In this document: piece by piece, positions 1 to 13,100 of the stretch | How positions within the stretch are numbered: the first letter of the stretch is position 1 | Layout: each line of letters starts with the position of its first letter | NCBI GenBank assembly: GCA_009739215.1 | Contig: VSJF01000008.1 | Location: 744,001-808,000 of the forward strand | From: Floccularia luteovirens | Lineage: Eukaryota > Basidiomycota > Agaricomycetes > Agaricales > Squamanitaceae | Direction of reading: 5' to 3' | Length of the DNA: 64,000 nt | Translations under genes and position numbers: made by a program | The notes under the pieces: model-generated | Seen by the model: only the letters and a program-made list of their open reading frames with translations | The model's database searches: none | Told to the model about the DNA's origin: nothing

Positions 1-487
1 TTTATTAAATATAACGTGTTTTGTTAACACAGTGATGACCGCACCGAACCAATCTTGTTACGCGACCTCTAGCGCGGTAGATTATCATGCCAACACTTGT
101 ATGATGGGAAAGTCCGAGATTGATACCACCATGACCATAGGACACTGTCACAATCAAGGTAGATGATTGTTCATGTGATCAAAATCAAAGTATCGAACCC
201 CGATTAGTTGCACACCACATGCAATGTTTTTTTTTCCTTTGTACAAACTCCATTATTCTCACAATTATTACCAAGTATGGTCATTTGGTAGGCGCTTATG
301 TCTTCACGTGCTGTCAAATGTAAGTACTTTGTTCACATAAACACCCGCATCTAAAGTTGATGTGGTGATGACCGGTGGTTTTGATGACCCAGGGCCCATT
401 TAAGCCAAGAAATTGACATGCGCGGGATGCTTCTCAGACAGTTCAGAAAAGCTATTCAACTACTTCCCATCAACCCTTCTCGCATCG
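1..487. other. Upstream intergenic stretch
   Basis: No coding region, RNA gene or clear repeat is visible here. It is AT-rich and precedes the FAD monooxygenase start, so it presumably holds that gene's promoter. No convincing TATA box or other motif was recognised. Confidence 0.5.
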
Positions 488-2347
488 ATGCCTGTCTCCA
501 TATCATGGAATGCAAGTAAAGCAGGTATATCCCTGAAGCCAGTTGTCGTAGGAGGAAGTATTGGTGGTATGCATTGCGTCACACTTGAGAAAGCTGTGTC
601 AAGCTGACGGATATGCTGCTGTAGGCCTTGCTGCGGCTTATACTTTGCAGAAGGCGGGGCACCAAGTTATTGTACTAGATCAAGGTTCTGGGAAAGTGAG
701 AGTAAGTCATATCACCAAGATAGAGAGATATTGTTGAAGTGATTCGGCCGTAGAGTCATGGAGGTCTCCGGTACCAGAAATTCTTCGTTATCTTTACGAC
801 CACATACTGAATCGATTTTGACAGTTCACCACCTAATATGACAACGATACTCAATCAATGGGGACTCGGTCGGTCACTTGAAAGGATGGCAACTAAATGC
901 ACAAGATTTGTCCTCCGGAAAGGTAAGTAGCTCCTCCTTATCAACTTGTGCGTTATTCATGAGAGACTGGAATAAGGTGGCTCAGGCGAAGGCCTCAACA
1001 CAATTGTATTGAATGATGAGTTCCTTGAGCACCTCGTTGGAGACTTCATGTTCATCCAAGTAAGACTCTCTATTAATGATGTAGGCTTACTCGCTTAATG
1101 TAGCTGTTGGTGGCAACAAAGCATGGCGATCTCCACTCGCTTCTATATGATTTGTGCATACAGGAAGGCGTCAGAATTCGCTACAAATGTAAGGTTGTCG
1201 AGATAGAACCTGGAGCATCTGCAGTCAGACTGGAAAACGGGGAAAGGATAGCTTCTGATTTTGTCATCGGAGCTGATGGATACGACAGCTTTGTGCGTCC
1301 AATAGTCACAGTCGAGGACACAACAGAATCGAGGAAGATTTTGATGTTGACTTTCGTTGTTCCTGTCCAAAAATTGCAAAAGGACCCTGAACTCAAGCAA
1401 TTGGCGTGTCCAAAGGATGTAAGTGGTGACCAAAACATATTTCTTTTTTTCAAATGAACTGATCCCATCCAAAGTGGACAATATGGCTAGGTAATGGATA
1501 CATAGCACATGGAAATATAGTTGTAGGAAGCCAAATCAACTCTAATGCTCAGTAAATGTAACATTCATTTCAGGGGACACATCGTGATTATACGGTCACC
1601 CTGACGTACGATTTTGAAGGCGATCCTTCAAAATATAATGCCGATCAATGGCAGGAGCATGCATCAATAAATGAGTTTAGTCTCGACTTGCAGATTTTCG
1701 AGCCTCGGTAAGTTTTTTTGACTCTATGGTAGATTGGGGTAGCAAATAATCCTTGTTTCTTGCTTCACAGGATTCGCAAACTATTAGGACTTGCCGAGCA
1801 CCTTTCATCATACGTATACAAGGTCTGGCCCTACCTTGAAAATTTGGTATGTGAACGCGGAAAAGTAGCCTTAGCCGGAGAGGCGGCACACCCGTTGATG
1901 GTGAGACGCATTCTCACATATCTTATTGTGTTTACCTGATGTTGCCTGGATTCAAGCCGGGTGGTCATGAAAGTACAGCTTTGACCATTGAGGATGCTCA
2001 GGTCCTGGGATGTCTCTTATCAAGGATACAACATAAGGGACAAGTTACCACAATTGCTCAATGCTTATGAAGAAATCAGACAGCCGCGATGCGCCTCGGT
2101 TCAAATATATGATAGGGGACAATACAATCTATTGAGCTGTCCCGATGGGCCTGAACAGCAGTTGCGCGATACAACGATGCGGCAAAATGCGTCGAGAAGT
2201 GAGTGGGAGCATATGGACGAGGAAACGTTTACAAGTATATGGGGAAAGGAATTAGACTTGTATGCCTACGATGCAACTGAAGCTGTAGCTGACTGGTGGA
2301 CGAAATGGGGTTCCATTCTTTTGCGGGGCAATAGTCACTACGAATGA
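488..2347 (+). CDS. FAD-dependent monooxygenase (PHBH-like), apparent frameshift near the 3' end
   Basis: A class A flavoprotein hydroxylase of unknown substrate. The first exons join (488..566, then from 625) to give the Rossmann dinucleotide motif VVVGGSIGGLAAAYTLQKAG. Later exons give GDLHSLLYDLC, the FAD/NADPH motif SDFVIGADGYDSFVRP, and the second FAD motif KVALAGEAAHPLMPGG, the last formed across an intron at 1901..1956. Introns follow GT-AG. After EDAQVLGCLLSR the frame runs into a stop, while the homologous continuation (LPQLLNAYEEIRQPRCASVQ) is in the +1 frame from about position 2033. No plausible intron bridges them, so the gene is either broken or carries a sequence error. The ATG at 488 is chosen because it is in frame just before the FAD motif. 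Salicylate-hydroxylase-like enzymes are the closest family; the substrate cannot be deduced. Confidence 0.78.
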
Positions 2348-4312
2348 CCGAATTTGGAGGTGCTCGCCTCCAAGATTGATAACGAAAGGATTAAGATGTT
2401 TGACGACTGGTATAAATACCGATGACATACTATTATTGGGGATAAGCTTACCCACCCGACGTCATACCCTACGAACTTGTAGCTGTATTTATTATTTATT
2501 ACAAACTACGCCTGTCGTGCATTGCTCCAGACGGGATACAGCAGAGTTGATCATACAAAAATTAGCGCTCATATGTATAGCCTCAGTTCATATATGTAGT
2601 TCTGCACCTGTGGCTGACCTACAGAAAAACGGAAATCTCATGATAGGTGAAGTTGCTAACCTTGTACATCTAGAATAAACTAAATCTCACTAGCTGGAAT
2701 GTTGCCGAATGATATTTTGGTTGGGTTTGTGCCTTAACCCGGTCATATTAGTTATTTTTTCGTTTTGGCGGGTAAACTGTAACCTAACCAGATCCTAACC
2801 AGGTATCCGAAAGGGACAATAGGTTTCAGGAGTGCCGAGTATATAGGGAATGTAAGAAAACACCATTAAGTCCATGAAGGGAGTTGTTATATTTTTTATT
2901 CGGGCTTTGCATAAAGTTTCTCAAGGAGATAACATTTTACTTCTACGGGGTTGAACAAACGGTGCACTGTGACTGACTACTTACAATTTGAATTAACCGA
3001 CCAGACATATCACTGCAGATAAGTCCGAGCTGCTTCCAGTCTGATCTCGTTTTCTGAGCATCTTGCAAGGTGTCCAGAGTCACCATCCCAGTGTTTTTGT
3101 CACTTCATTCGGACTTAGCGGCAGACTAGATTTCTCCTTCAAATATGCTAATCTGTGCCGTCTCAGGAATTTCCTGATTCTCTTTTGCTTTATTTTGCTA
3201 GTTGGCGAATTGTTGATGATAATTTTGATAAAGTCTGGGGATAGATATTTTAACAATGGGCGGGGACGTCCAGGTACTCTGGCTTACGTAGAGATGCAAT
3301 TTTTTCAATAATTCGGCTCTGGAGACACAACTCACTATAGTTAACTTGGGAGTTGAAACGTTGAATATTAGCTGGATATATACATGGACTGCATTCATAC
3401 ATGGGTATATGGCTTTTGGATCATTGAATTTTTAGTGCCAGTGAATAGATTAAAGATACTCCAACGGCCGAGAAGATGGAGTACCATTCCCACTAGTTGT
3501 CGATACCAGATATGAGAATTTTGCAACACTGGGTAAGCCATATGTGGCAGGCAAACGACATCAGCGTTGCAAAATCATTTATGTAAATCTCTGCTTTAGC
3601 CGAACGTTCATCGATGAACGTTCTAGACGAAAATCTGCCACCGCTACTTGAGCTATGGAGCTATAAAAGATACAAGGGCAGAAAAGGCTAGAAACCACAG
3701 ATTTATGCATGTGCGTGTGACTCATTCGCATCAAATTTCCATTCACTTCATTATTATTGTCCATCTTGACAGCCGGAGTAGGAGCAGATGGCAGTCGCCA
3801 TAGTCCACGGGGTGTTTGTGGAGCGCAATTTTGGCCAGGTACTATGAAGACATATGCTGGATATAGAAGATTGCGATAGCGCCGTCCTCGCTGTTTACCC
3901 GCGGTACCTCGGATGGAGACAGAGCATATGATGATAAGATCGTCACACCTATATACTCATCCTATACTGGGATAACTGCTGCGGTTCTGGGCTGGACGCT
4001 TGAGGCGTTTTTCGAAAAGCATTCCAAGAACGGTATTTTGTATCCAGTCGGTAGCAAAGCATAGAAGAGGTGGTCATACAACATATCAAAGGTAGAAGGT
4101 TCAAGGCAGGTAAGCTGAAGACTGAGTATCATCAGAGGACCACAGCTTCCCTCCGGAGTGAAGACAGACATGATTACATAAACAGAGGTTAACGCGACCA
4201 CGTGACATGTTCGGATTGACGCGAATGTTCATGTCAACATTTCTAGCAACTGCAAGTTCAGTTTATACAATTGTTCATCGACATCTCATCTCTTTAAAGT
4301 GAATTCTGACTG
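2348..4312. other. Intergenic region without recognised genes
   Basis: About 2 kb with only short unrelated reading frames. A TATAAAAG-like sequence occurs near 3662, but no credible coding exon follows it. I see no repeat structure, RNA gene or recognisable protein fragment. Confidence 0.5.
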
Positions 4313-6834
4313 ATGACAACCTCACCAGCTGCGGCATTGACGTCGCTGCTTAATTCCCTACATTCTCATCTCCAATCTCAGACTCAGCTTTTACCATCTT
4401 TACATGCTCAGTTAGGCTTGCCCTCGACTGCCCTTGAAGATGATCTCAAGACTTTACAACATCAATTAATTGAGGGTGTAGAGAGGCAAATAGATGTGAG
4501 GCGAAAAGAGGTGGATTCATGGGCCGAAAAGTGTACCTCAGTGGAGAAGGAGTGTGTATCGTACTGTAATGTTCTAGGAGGGAACGCAAAGGCTGCAGGA
4601 ACAAGTCTAGGCGAGATGAGGAAAGAGACGGTTCTTCCCAAGAGGTATGAAATGGTGTCTGAGTACCAAGAGAAACTTCGTCAGGTTGGTGCCTATCGTT
4701 TTTCACTCTTGTTTCTGATTAGAGTTTTCATGCGAACGTTTCGTAGCTTTATCACACAAAACTCGAGCAATTGATTACTTTAACAAATCGGTTATCTGCC
4801 CTTGCGCGTACCCTAGGGCCAGACTTTTATGCTCAGGATATCGTTGAACCCATTGTTTCACATGGAAACAACCTTGGTGCAGGTGTCTCATCTCATCGTG
4901 ATGTCACTCCAGAGAGATTTTCAAGGCTTGAAAAAGAGTTGGTACGAGGAAAAGCCGAAGTAGTGAGTATTAGGAACTTGAAGTGTTTTAACTCGCCGCC
5001 TAACACCAAATCTTAGACAAAACGATTAAATCAGTTGTCAACTACATTTATTCAAATTGACTGGCTTTACAGTGAGCTTGGAATGGTGCCACCAACCCTT
5101 GAAGACCTCCCAGCTTCCTCAGGCTCATTCTCCGCTTCTGCGTCTACTTCTCACACAAACCTTTCTTCGAGTATTAATAACGACCCATTCCTTGCTGTCT
5201 CAACGCCCACCCCTTCATCTCGTACCCGACCAATAACACCTCTTCTATTCCGTGATGATGTTCTAGTTGATCCAGATACGGAATATCAACGCGTATTTGC
5301 CAAATTTGTTGCTCGCCTTGAGGAGGCGGACAATGAAGCTTTGCCAGAGAACCAGCATACTCCAATAGGCCTCGAAAATGTAGATCCCACGCCTGGACTG
5401 TTAAGCTGGGCTCATACTTTACAGCTGGCCCTGGAGGACATGAAGAGACGACGAGAAACACATATACAAGCCATGTATGATCAGCTGGAGGGCTTGTGGA
5501 GGAGGCTTGGTGTAGAAGAATCGGATATGGATGCTTTCGTAGAGACTCACCGTGGAAGTACAGAAGAAACTGTACGGGAATACGAAGAGGAATTGGAGAG
5601 GATGCTTGAGCTGAAGAGGGAAAGGATGGGTACATTCGTGGCAAGTGCGAGAGAAGAGATTATGAAATTATGGGATGATCTCATGGCGGGCGGTGATGAG
5701 AGAGCAGATTTCGCTCCTTTCGTTGACGGTAAGCATGTGCATTAGGGTTATGACTTTCAAACTTATCATTCTATAGACGAGTATACGGAAGAACTTCTTA
5801 CAATCCATGAAGAAGAGATTAGACGTTTGAAAGAAGAGAGGAGGTTGAAAGCACCGCTTCTTGCAGGTATCAAGAAGTATTTCGAGATATGTGAAGAAGA
5901 AAGAGAACTCGCGGCTGCAGCTTCTGATCAGTCACGACTACTGGGTAGGGGGCCACGGGACCCTGGAAGACTCCTCAGAGAAGAGAAGATGCGCAAGCGA
6001 GTTTCTAAAGAGAAACCAAGAGTAAGCATCAAATATTTGAATTCATTTATAGTTAACTGATGAAATGTGGGTTAGTTGGAACAGGATCTTTTAGCCTCTA
6101 TTCCTACATGGGAGCAGGAATGCGGTCGTCCATTCCTTGTTCATGGAGAAAGCATATTACAAATCCTTATGGAGACTGTTAGTGCCGCAGACCAAGAAAA
6201 TAAACGAAGACCCCCACGAGCAGGATCAGTACCTCCCCGCTCGACAACGCCGGTTAGTTTGCAGTCTGGCTACGTTCCTGGGGCTAAGTCTGGTGTTGTC
6301 ACACCTGCTGTGCGTGCGGGACCGACTATGACCTCACATTCTGTTCCAAATAAGAGACAGAAATTAAATGATTCCGCATCACTTCATCGAGGTCCCCTGG
6401 GGCCATATAAAGGGGGCAATTCTGGGACAATGAGATCCGCATCACCCACAAAGATTCCAACGAAAACACCAAGTTTCGGCAACTTGCGCCCAACACCTCA
6501 TATTTCTATGCCTGTCCCAAAGGTTGGCACTCAACACGCAGCTCTTGGGCATGGACGCATACCAAGTTCGGTTTATCTCACCAGTGGCGGATTACCTACC
6601 AATAGAAGTAATTCTGTTGAATATGGGCGCTCAAAGAATTCAGCGGCTGTGTATGGTAGACCTGCTGCCGTTAGTGGACCAGGTGTTATGAAGAAGGCTA
6701 CTAGGGCAAGGAGAGAAAGCTTCAAACCCCGTCCGAGTTCTGAAGGGAATTTTGGGCACAGCGTGGGGCTGGCAGGTGGTGCAAAATGGGGAGGTTTTCC
6801 TGGGTGTGTGAAAGAAGAGGATGACGAATACTGA
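4313..6834 (+). CDS. ase1: Ase1/PRC1/MAP65 microtubule-bundling protein
   Basis: Anaphase spindle midzone protein that crosslinks antiparallel microtubules. Five exons assemble cleanly: 4313..4684, 4747..4962, 5017..5728, 5777..6021 and 6076..6834, giving about 767 residues. The N-terminal half is predicted coiled coil, with the family landmark VEKECVSYCNVLGGN and the following YHTKLEQLITLTNRL. The central part (LKRERMGTFVASAREEIMKLWDDL) matches the MAP65/Ase1 spectrin-like microtubule-binding domain. It ends with EEERELAAAASDQSRLLGRG and a basic, Ser/Pro-rich disordered tail typical of Cdk-regulated Ase1 proteins. No frame problems. The next gene (POL2) is on the same strand about 330 bp downstream, with no functional link implied. 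Confidence 0.92.
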
Positions 6835-7110
6835 AAATTTGAAAGTCCATGTAATATGAGATAGATGTGAGGTATGATCTTAACGCCTTAAATTATTCAT
6901 TTTTTTGTCTTTCGCTTTGTGGATTTGGGTGTATAACTTCACGAAGCATTTGTAGTTCATGATGTATTTGTGCTTTTTAGTTTCAATGAATGCCAACTTG
7001 AGGTTGTGAGCGGTCTTTAATGTCGCTATCCATATAATTATATACTATAGTTGGACTTCTCTACAATACGATATTTTTTGCATTGTGTCACTTATAATAA
7101 TTAGTGACAT

Positions 7111-7116
7111 ACGCGT
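7111..7116. promoter_or_regulatory. MCB (MluI cell-cycle box) upstream of POL2
   Basis: A perfect ACGCGT lies 48 bp upstream of the POL2 ATG, followed by a half-match GCGCGTC at about 7122-7128. In yeasts, ACGCGT is bound by MBF (Mbp1-Swi6), which drives G1/S expression of DNA replication genes including POL2. The function here is inferred from the motif and position. A short inverted repeat (TGTCACT...AGTGACA, about 7086-7109) lies immediately upstream. Confidence 0.5.
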
Positions 7117-7164
7117 GACAAGCGCGTCGAGTTGTTACTCTTCCTAACCCTTTACTTGAAGTTA

Positions 7165-10100
7165 ATGGCTAGAGGTCGTGGATCGTTTGGGCTATCATCA
7201 GCTCGTGGACGAGGAAGCGGATCTTTTCGGTCTGGCTATCGTGGTAGGAGCTCATGGCGTGGAAGGGGCCGGGGTCGAGGTGGTGCAACCACAGGTGGTG
7301 ACACTGCACCTGTACGCGAGGACGATGGCACACAATTAGCTGAAAAGTTCGAGAGAGCAGCCCTTAACGATGAAATTGACGAGAAACTTGGGTTTGCCAG
7401 AGTTCAAGAGGGACCACGGAGGGAGGGCTGGTTGGTCAATATGCACCCAGTATGTTATTGATGCCTTATTGTTACTAAGACTAACATTCAAAACCTGTAA
7501 AGACTCTTATAAAAGATCCAGATTGGCCCTCTGGAAGAGCTGCGGTGGACTACTACTTCATACAAGATGACGGAGGGATGTTCAAATGCACCTTTGAATA
7601 CGAACCGTATTTTCAAATTGCTTGCAAGGTAACTTGAGCCCTATTCTCTGTGGCAGTATTTTGAACCGATACCATGTATGTAGTCTGGAACGGAAACGAT
7701 GGTGGAGGACTGGCTTACCAAAAAGTTTGAAGGCCTCATCTGTCGTATTGTACGCGACCGCAAGGAAGACCTCAGTTTACCAAACCACCTCATGGGACAT
7801 CGCCGCCTTTATTTGCAGCTCTGTTTTCGCAACATCTCCGATCTTCTTGCTGTCCGACGCGATATTGTTCCACTTGCACTTGCTAACAGCGCCAAGAGAG
7901 ATGCGGTGGATGCCTATGCAGAAGTCATAAATGAGACTACGGGCCCTAACACTACCATTGAGTTTGAAGACAACGCAAATTTCTTTGGAGGTAGTTCCAA
8001 ACAAACTGGTTCAGTGGGTGACAGAGACCCGAGGGAAAATATAGTTGACGTTCGGGAATATGACGTTCCTTACTATCTTCGGGTTGCTATGGATAACGAA
8101 ATTCGCGTTGGACTGTGGTATGGCATAACATTCAATGCGGGACGTCCCACCTTCACTCGTATCCCCGAACGAGTCAAGCGTGCTGATCCAGTAGTCATGG
8201 CTTACGATATTGAAACAACCAAAGCTCCTTTAAAATTTCCGGACAAAGCTATTGATCAAGTCATCATGATTTCGTATATGATCGATGGCCAAGGTTATCT
8301 TATCACCAACCGCGAGATTGTCAGCACGGATATTGATGATTTTGAATATACCCCGAAGGAAGGTTATGAGGGCCCATTTATTATTTTCAATGAACCTAAC
8401 GAGGTAAGTACAATTCGTATATCTGTAACTAAAGTCATTGTGTGTTTAACTGTGGACAGGCTGCTACTATCAAACGTTTTTTCTCTCATATCCAAGACGT
8501 GAAGCCAACAGTAATGGCGACATTCAATGGGGATTTTTTTGATTTCCCATTTCTTGATGCTAGGTCACAAGCTAATGGAATCGACATGTTCCTTGAAACT
8601 GGTTTTGCGAAGGACTCGGAAGACGAGTACAAAAGCAGGACTTGTGTACATATGGATTGCTTCCGATGGGTCAAACGCGATTCTTACCTACCACAGGGAA
8701 GTCAAGGTTTGAAAGCTGTCACAACATCAAAACTTGGCTATACACCAATTGAACTTGACCCAGAATTGATGACACCGTAATTATTCGACGCCCTACCTAT
8801 CATTAATAACTAATTCTTTAATAGATATGCCGTGGAACAACCACAGATCCTGGCACAATATTCAGTGTCTGATGCGGTAGCAACATATTACTTGTACATG
8901 AAATATGTCCATCCGTTCATCTTCTCGCTCTGTAACATTATACCTCTGAACCCTGACGACGTACTACGAAAAGGCAGTGGCACCCTATGCGAGACTCTTC
9001 TCATGGTAACCCCCGTTCATGTGTCCTCATTTAGAATCGAACTGAAAGGCGTTTAGGTGGAAGCGTTTAGAGGTCATATTATCATGCCGAACCGGCACAC
9101 AGAGGAGCACGGGAACATGTACGAAGGACATTTATTAGCATCCGAGACATACGTTGGAGGACATGTGGAAGCACTTGAAGCAGGTGTATTTCGAAGTGAT
9201 ATTGCAACCGACTTCAAGATTGTGCCTTCTGCTGTCCAACAGGTGATACGGTCTCCTCCGCTGATATCATACAATTTACTCATCATGCCAACAAAGCTTA
9301 TCGATGACCTCGATGCTGCGCTATCATTTTGCATCATAGAAGAGAACAAATCATCCCTGGAAGAAATTACGAACTATGATGTCGTCAAAGCTCAGATCAA
9401 AGAAGCACTAGAGATGATACGTGATAACCCAAAGCGGACGGACAACCCTCTTATTTACCATCTGGACGTTGCGGCTATGTACCCGAACATCATGTTATCA
9501 AACAGGCTTCAACCTGATTCAATGGTTGACGAATCAGTTTGTGCAGTTTGCGATTTTAACCGCCCAGGAAAAACATGTGACCGACGCTTGGAGTGGGCAT
9601 GGAGGGGTGAATTCTTCCCGGCCCACCGTGACGAGTTCAACATGATCAAACATGCCTTAAACCAGGAATCCTTCCCCCCTAAACGACCAGGCGGACCCCA
9701 AAGGCGATTTACTGATTTATCCGAAGCGGATCAAACGGCTCTACTCCACAAACGTCTCGGGGACTACTCTCGTAAAGTTTACAAGAAAACAAAGGATACG
9801 AAAGTTGAAAATCGAGAAGCAATCGTCTGCCAGCGAGAAAATCCTTTCTATGTCGATACTGTTCGCACTTTCAGAGACAGGCGTTATGAATATAAGGGTT
9901 TACTCAAAAATTGGAAGAAGAACCTTGACATTTATTTGGGTGAAGGTCGCTCCGTCACGGAAATCGATGAAGCCAAGAAGATGGTTGTAATCTATGATTC
10001 TTTGCAACTTGCGCACAAGTGTATTTTGAACTCGTTCTATGGTTATGTCATGCGAAAAGGCGCTCGATGGCATTCTATGGAAATGGCTGGTATCACCTGT

Positions 10101-13100
10101 CTAACAGGCGCTACCATTATCCAGATGGCGCGAGCCCTTGTGGAACAAATCGGACGACCGCTTGAGCTGGACACGGATGGAATCTGGTGCATGCTTCCGG
10201 GTGTCTTCCCAGAAATTTTCAAGTTCCAGCTTAAGAATGGAAAGTCAATAGGCTTCTCATACCCGTGCACCATGCTCAACCATCTTGTCTACGCACAATT
10301 CACGAACCACCAGTACCATGACCTCGATCCCGAAACTGGGGAATATGTTGTTCACAGTGAAAACTCCATTTTCTTCGAACTCGACGGGCCATATAAAGCT
10401 ATGATCCTTCCGTCATCAAAAGAGGAAGACAAGCTACTCAAGAAACGTTATGCCGTCTTCAATGACGATGGCTCTTTGGCGGAGCTGAAGGGATTTGAAG
10501 TTAAACGTCGGGGAGAGCTGCAGTTGATCAAGATCTTTCAGTCACAGATTTTCGAGAAGTTCCTATTGGGCACGACTACACAAGAATGTTACGCTGCTGT
10601 CGCTCAGGTCGCTGACCAATGGTTAGATGTGCTTTACAGCCACGCAGATAGTCTAAGTGATGATGAACTTGTCGACTTGATTGCCGAAAACAGGAGCATG
10701 TCGAGGACATTGTCAGAATATGCCGGACAGAAGTCGACATCGATTAGTACCGCAAGGCGACTGGCTGAATTTCTAGGAGACCAAATGGTTAAGGATAAAG
10801 GATTGGCCTGTAAATTCATTATCTCTGCTCGACCTATGGGAGCGCCAGTAACCGAGAGAGCTATCCCTGTAGCCATTTTCTCTGCCGAAGAAAACATTAA
10901 ACGTACATATCTGCGTAAATGGCTTAAAGATAACGGCCTGACACAGTTCGACCTACGCTCTATCCTAGATTGGGATTACTACATCGAGCGATTAGGGTCC
11001 GTCATACAGAAGCTCATCACCATTCCTGCAGCAATGCAGAAAGTTCCTAATCCTGTTCCTCGTATCCGACACCCAGATTGGCTTCACCGTCGTGTTGCTG
11101 GTGCAGTGGACAAATTCAAGCAGAACAAAGTTACAGATTTCTTTACTCGCAAAGGTGAAGAGGATAATGAAACGCAACCTGCTGATATTGAGGACGCCGT
11201 TCGGCCAAAAGGATTTCGTCCTCGTACCGCCCCAGTACCACGTATGACTCGAGATAGCCCAGAACCCATTGATGATACCTTGCCATTACCAAACCCTCAC
11301 GAAAATTACTCTGCTTGGTTGAAAGCAATACGCCCGAGATGGAAGGCAAGACAAGCGTCTCGTTTCAGAGATAGCTCAGCTTCGACTGTTATACCCTCTA
11401 TGTTCAAAAGTGCCAAACCTCGTACGAACCATCGATGGGATATTGTACAAATACGCCCCAGTCAGACACTCGGTCGTTTCATCATGTGGCTCTCGATTGG
11501 CTCGGAGTTGGTTTCTGTACCTCTTCGTATTCCTCGAGAGTTCTATATACATCTCAAGGCTCCAAAGGAGGACCTTTTCCGAAACGAGTACTATACTTGT
11601 CAGAAAGTAACGAAGACTCTTCCTCATGACATTCCTTGCATGAACCTATTCAAAATCACTGTTCGTGAAGACGTGTACCATGAGATACAAGAGCATTTCA
11701 TTGACTTGATGAATGACCCGAATGTTGATGGTGTTTTCGAACAGCAGGTGGGTGTTTGTTTGTTTCATTCCTTACGGCTATTTATCCGTTTACATCAGGT
11801 ACCCCTCATCCTTCGAGGAGTCCTCAAACTAGGCAAAACCTGCGCCACGGGTGATAAAGGATTGTCCTTGACCAGGGCTCAACAAATGGGTTTCGATCTG
11901 AACCAGTTGGACAGATGTAGTACCTCAGCCTCGCGACAGAAATACCTCGATGGTGGAAAATCTGGCAAATATATTCTTCTCTATCATGCATGCTCAGTGA
12001 ACGCACCCATTCATGTATTCGCACTTTTCTTACCTACTGGGACGATAAAACTGCATATTGTGGATCCCGCAACTAGAAGGCAACCAATCCCCCGCTTACA
12101 AGAACTATATGCTAGTCTTCACCAGAAGAGGCAACAAACATATGGTAACTGTAATTCATACACATACCTTCCCAGCCGAGAATTCAGCACCACGTATCAC
12201 TCGAATGACACAATAGCATTGAAGGCAATGTCCCGAGAACTTGGCCTATTAGAGGACAAAGCATTCACAGTTGTGATATCTTCTGCCAAGGATCAATCGT
12301 ACTTTGACGCATACATTCCAAAACTTTTCAAATTCCCTGTACTGTCCATGTCAAAGGCGAAAGGTCCCCACAGCTTAGACGTATTTCCCTGGCATTCACA
12401 TGTTGCCCAGAAGATGATTAATCGTTATCTGGCTCTTGGTTCATGGATCGATCGGTTGGCATCCCTCGCAGATTATTATGATATCCCTATCGGCCACATT
12501 GATGGTGACCAACCGCTTATCGTTTCTGATATTAATTTTGCTCGACGTCTGGTGCAACAAGACTTCGTAATTTGGTGGTCGTTAGGAGACCAGCCAGATT
12601 TGGGCGGAATACAGGACGATAAGCGACCTACAGAGGATTTACCAAAATCTGAATTCCAATCTTCGGGTGTCTATTCAACTGTCTGTTTAGAGATCACAGT
12701 GCGAAACCTTGCAGTGAATTCCGTTTTGCAATCTGTAATGGTCAACGAGCTTGAAGGAAGTGGGGGAACTACGGCTTTTGACTCTGTCTCCCGCACTTTA
12801 GACGAATACAAAAACGGCGAAACCCAGAGGGACATAACACTAGGCGATTCCAACGTATCGGCACAAACTTTTGCAATTCTCAAATTGATGGTTAAATCCT
12901 GGCTCTTGGACAAGATACGAGATAACTTCGACAGTCCTGCTAATTTAGCAATCGATCACTTCTGGAGATGGATCAGCTCAAGCGGTTCATGCATGTTTGA
13001 TCCTAACATCCATAAATTCATTTTTAGTCTCATGCGCAAAACCTTCATTCAAATGCTAGCAGAGTTTAAGCGACTTGGATCTCAAGTTATCTATGCAGAC

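Noticed and set aside
3655..3775. TATAAAAG followed by a short frame starting MHVRVTHSH
   Set aside because: The frame is short, lacks a CaaX end or any recognisable feature, and has no homologous copy in the window.
3962..4201. 79-codon minus-strand open frame in the gap before the Ase1 gene
   Set aside because: No recognisable motif, no splice partner exons and no conserved character; treated as noise.
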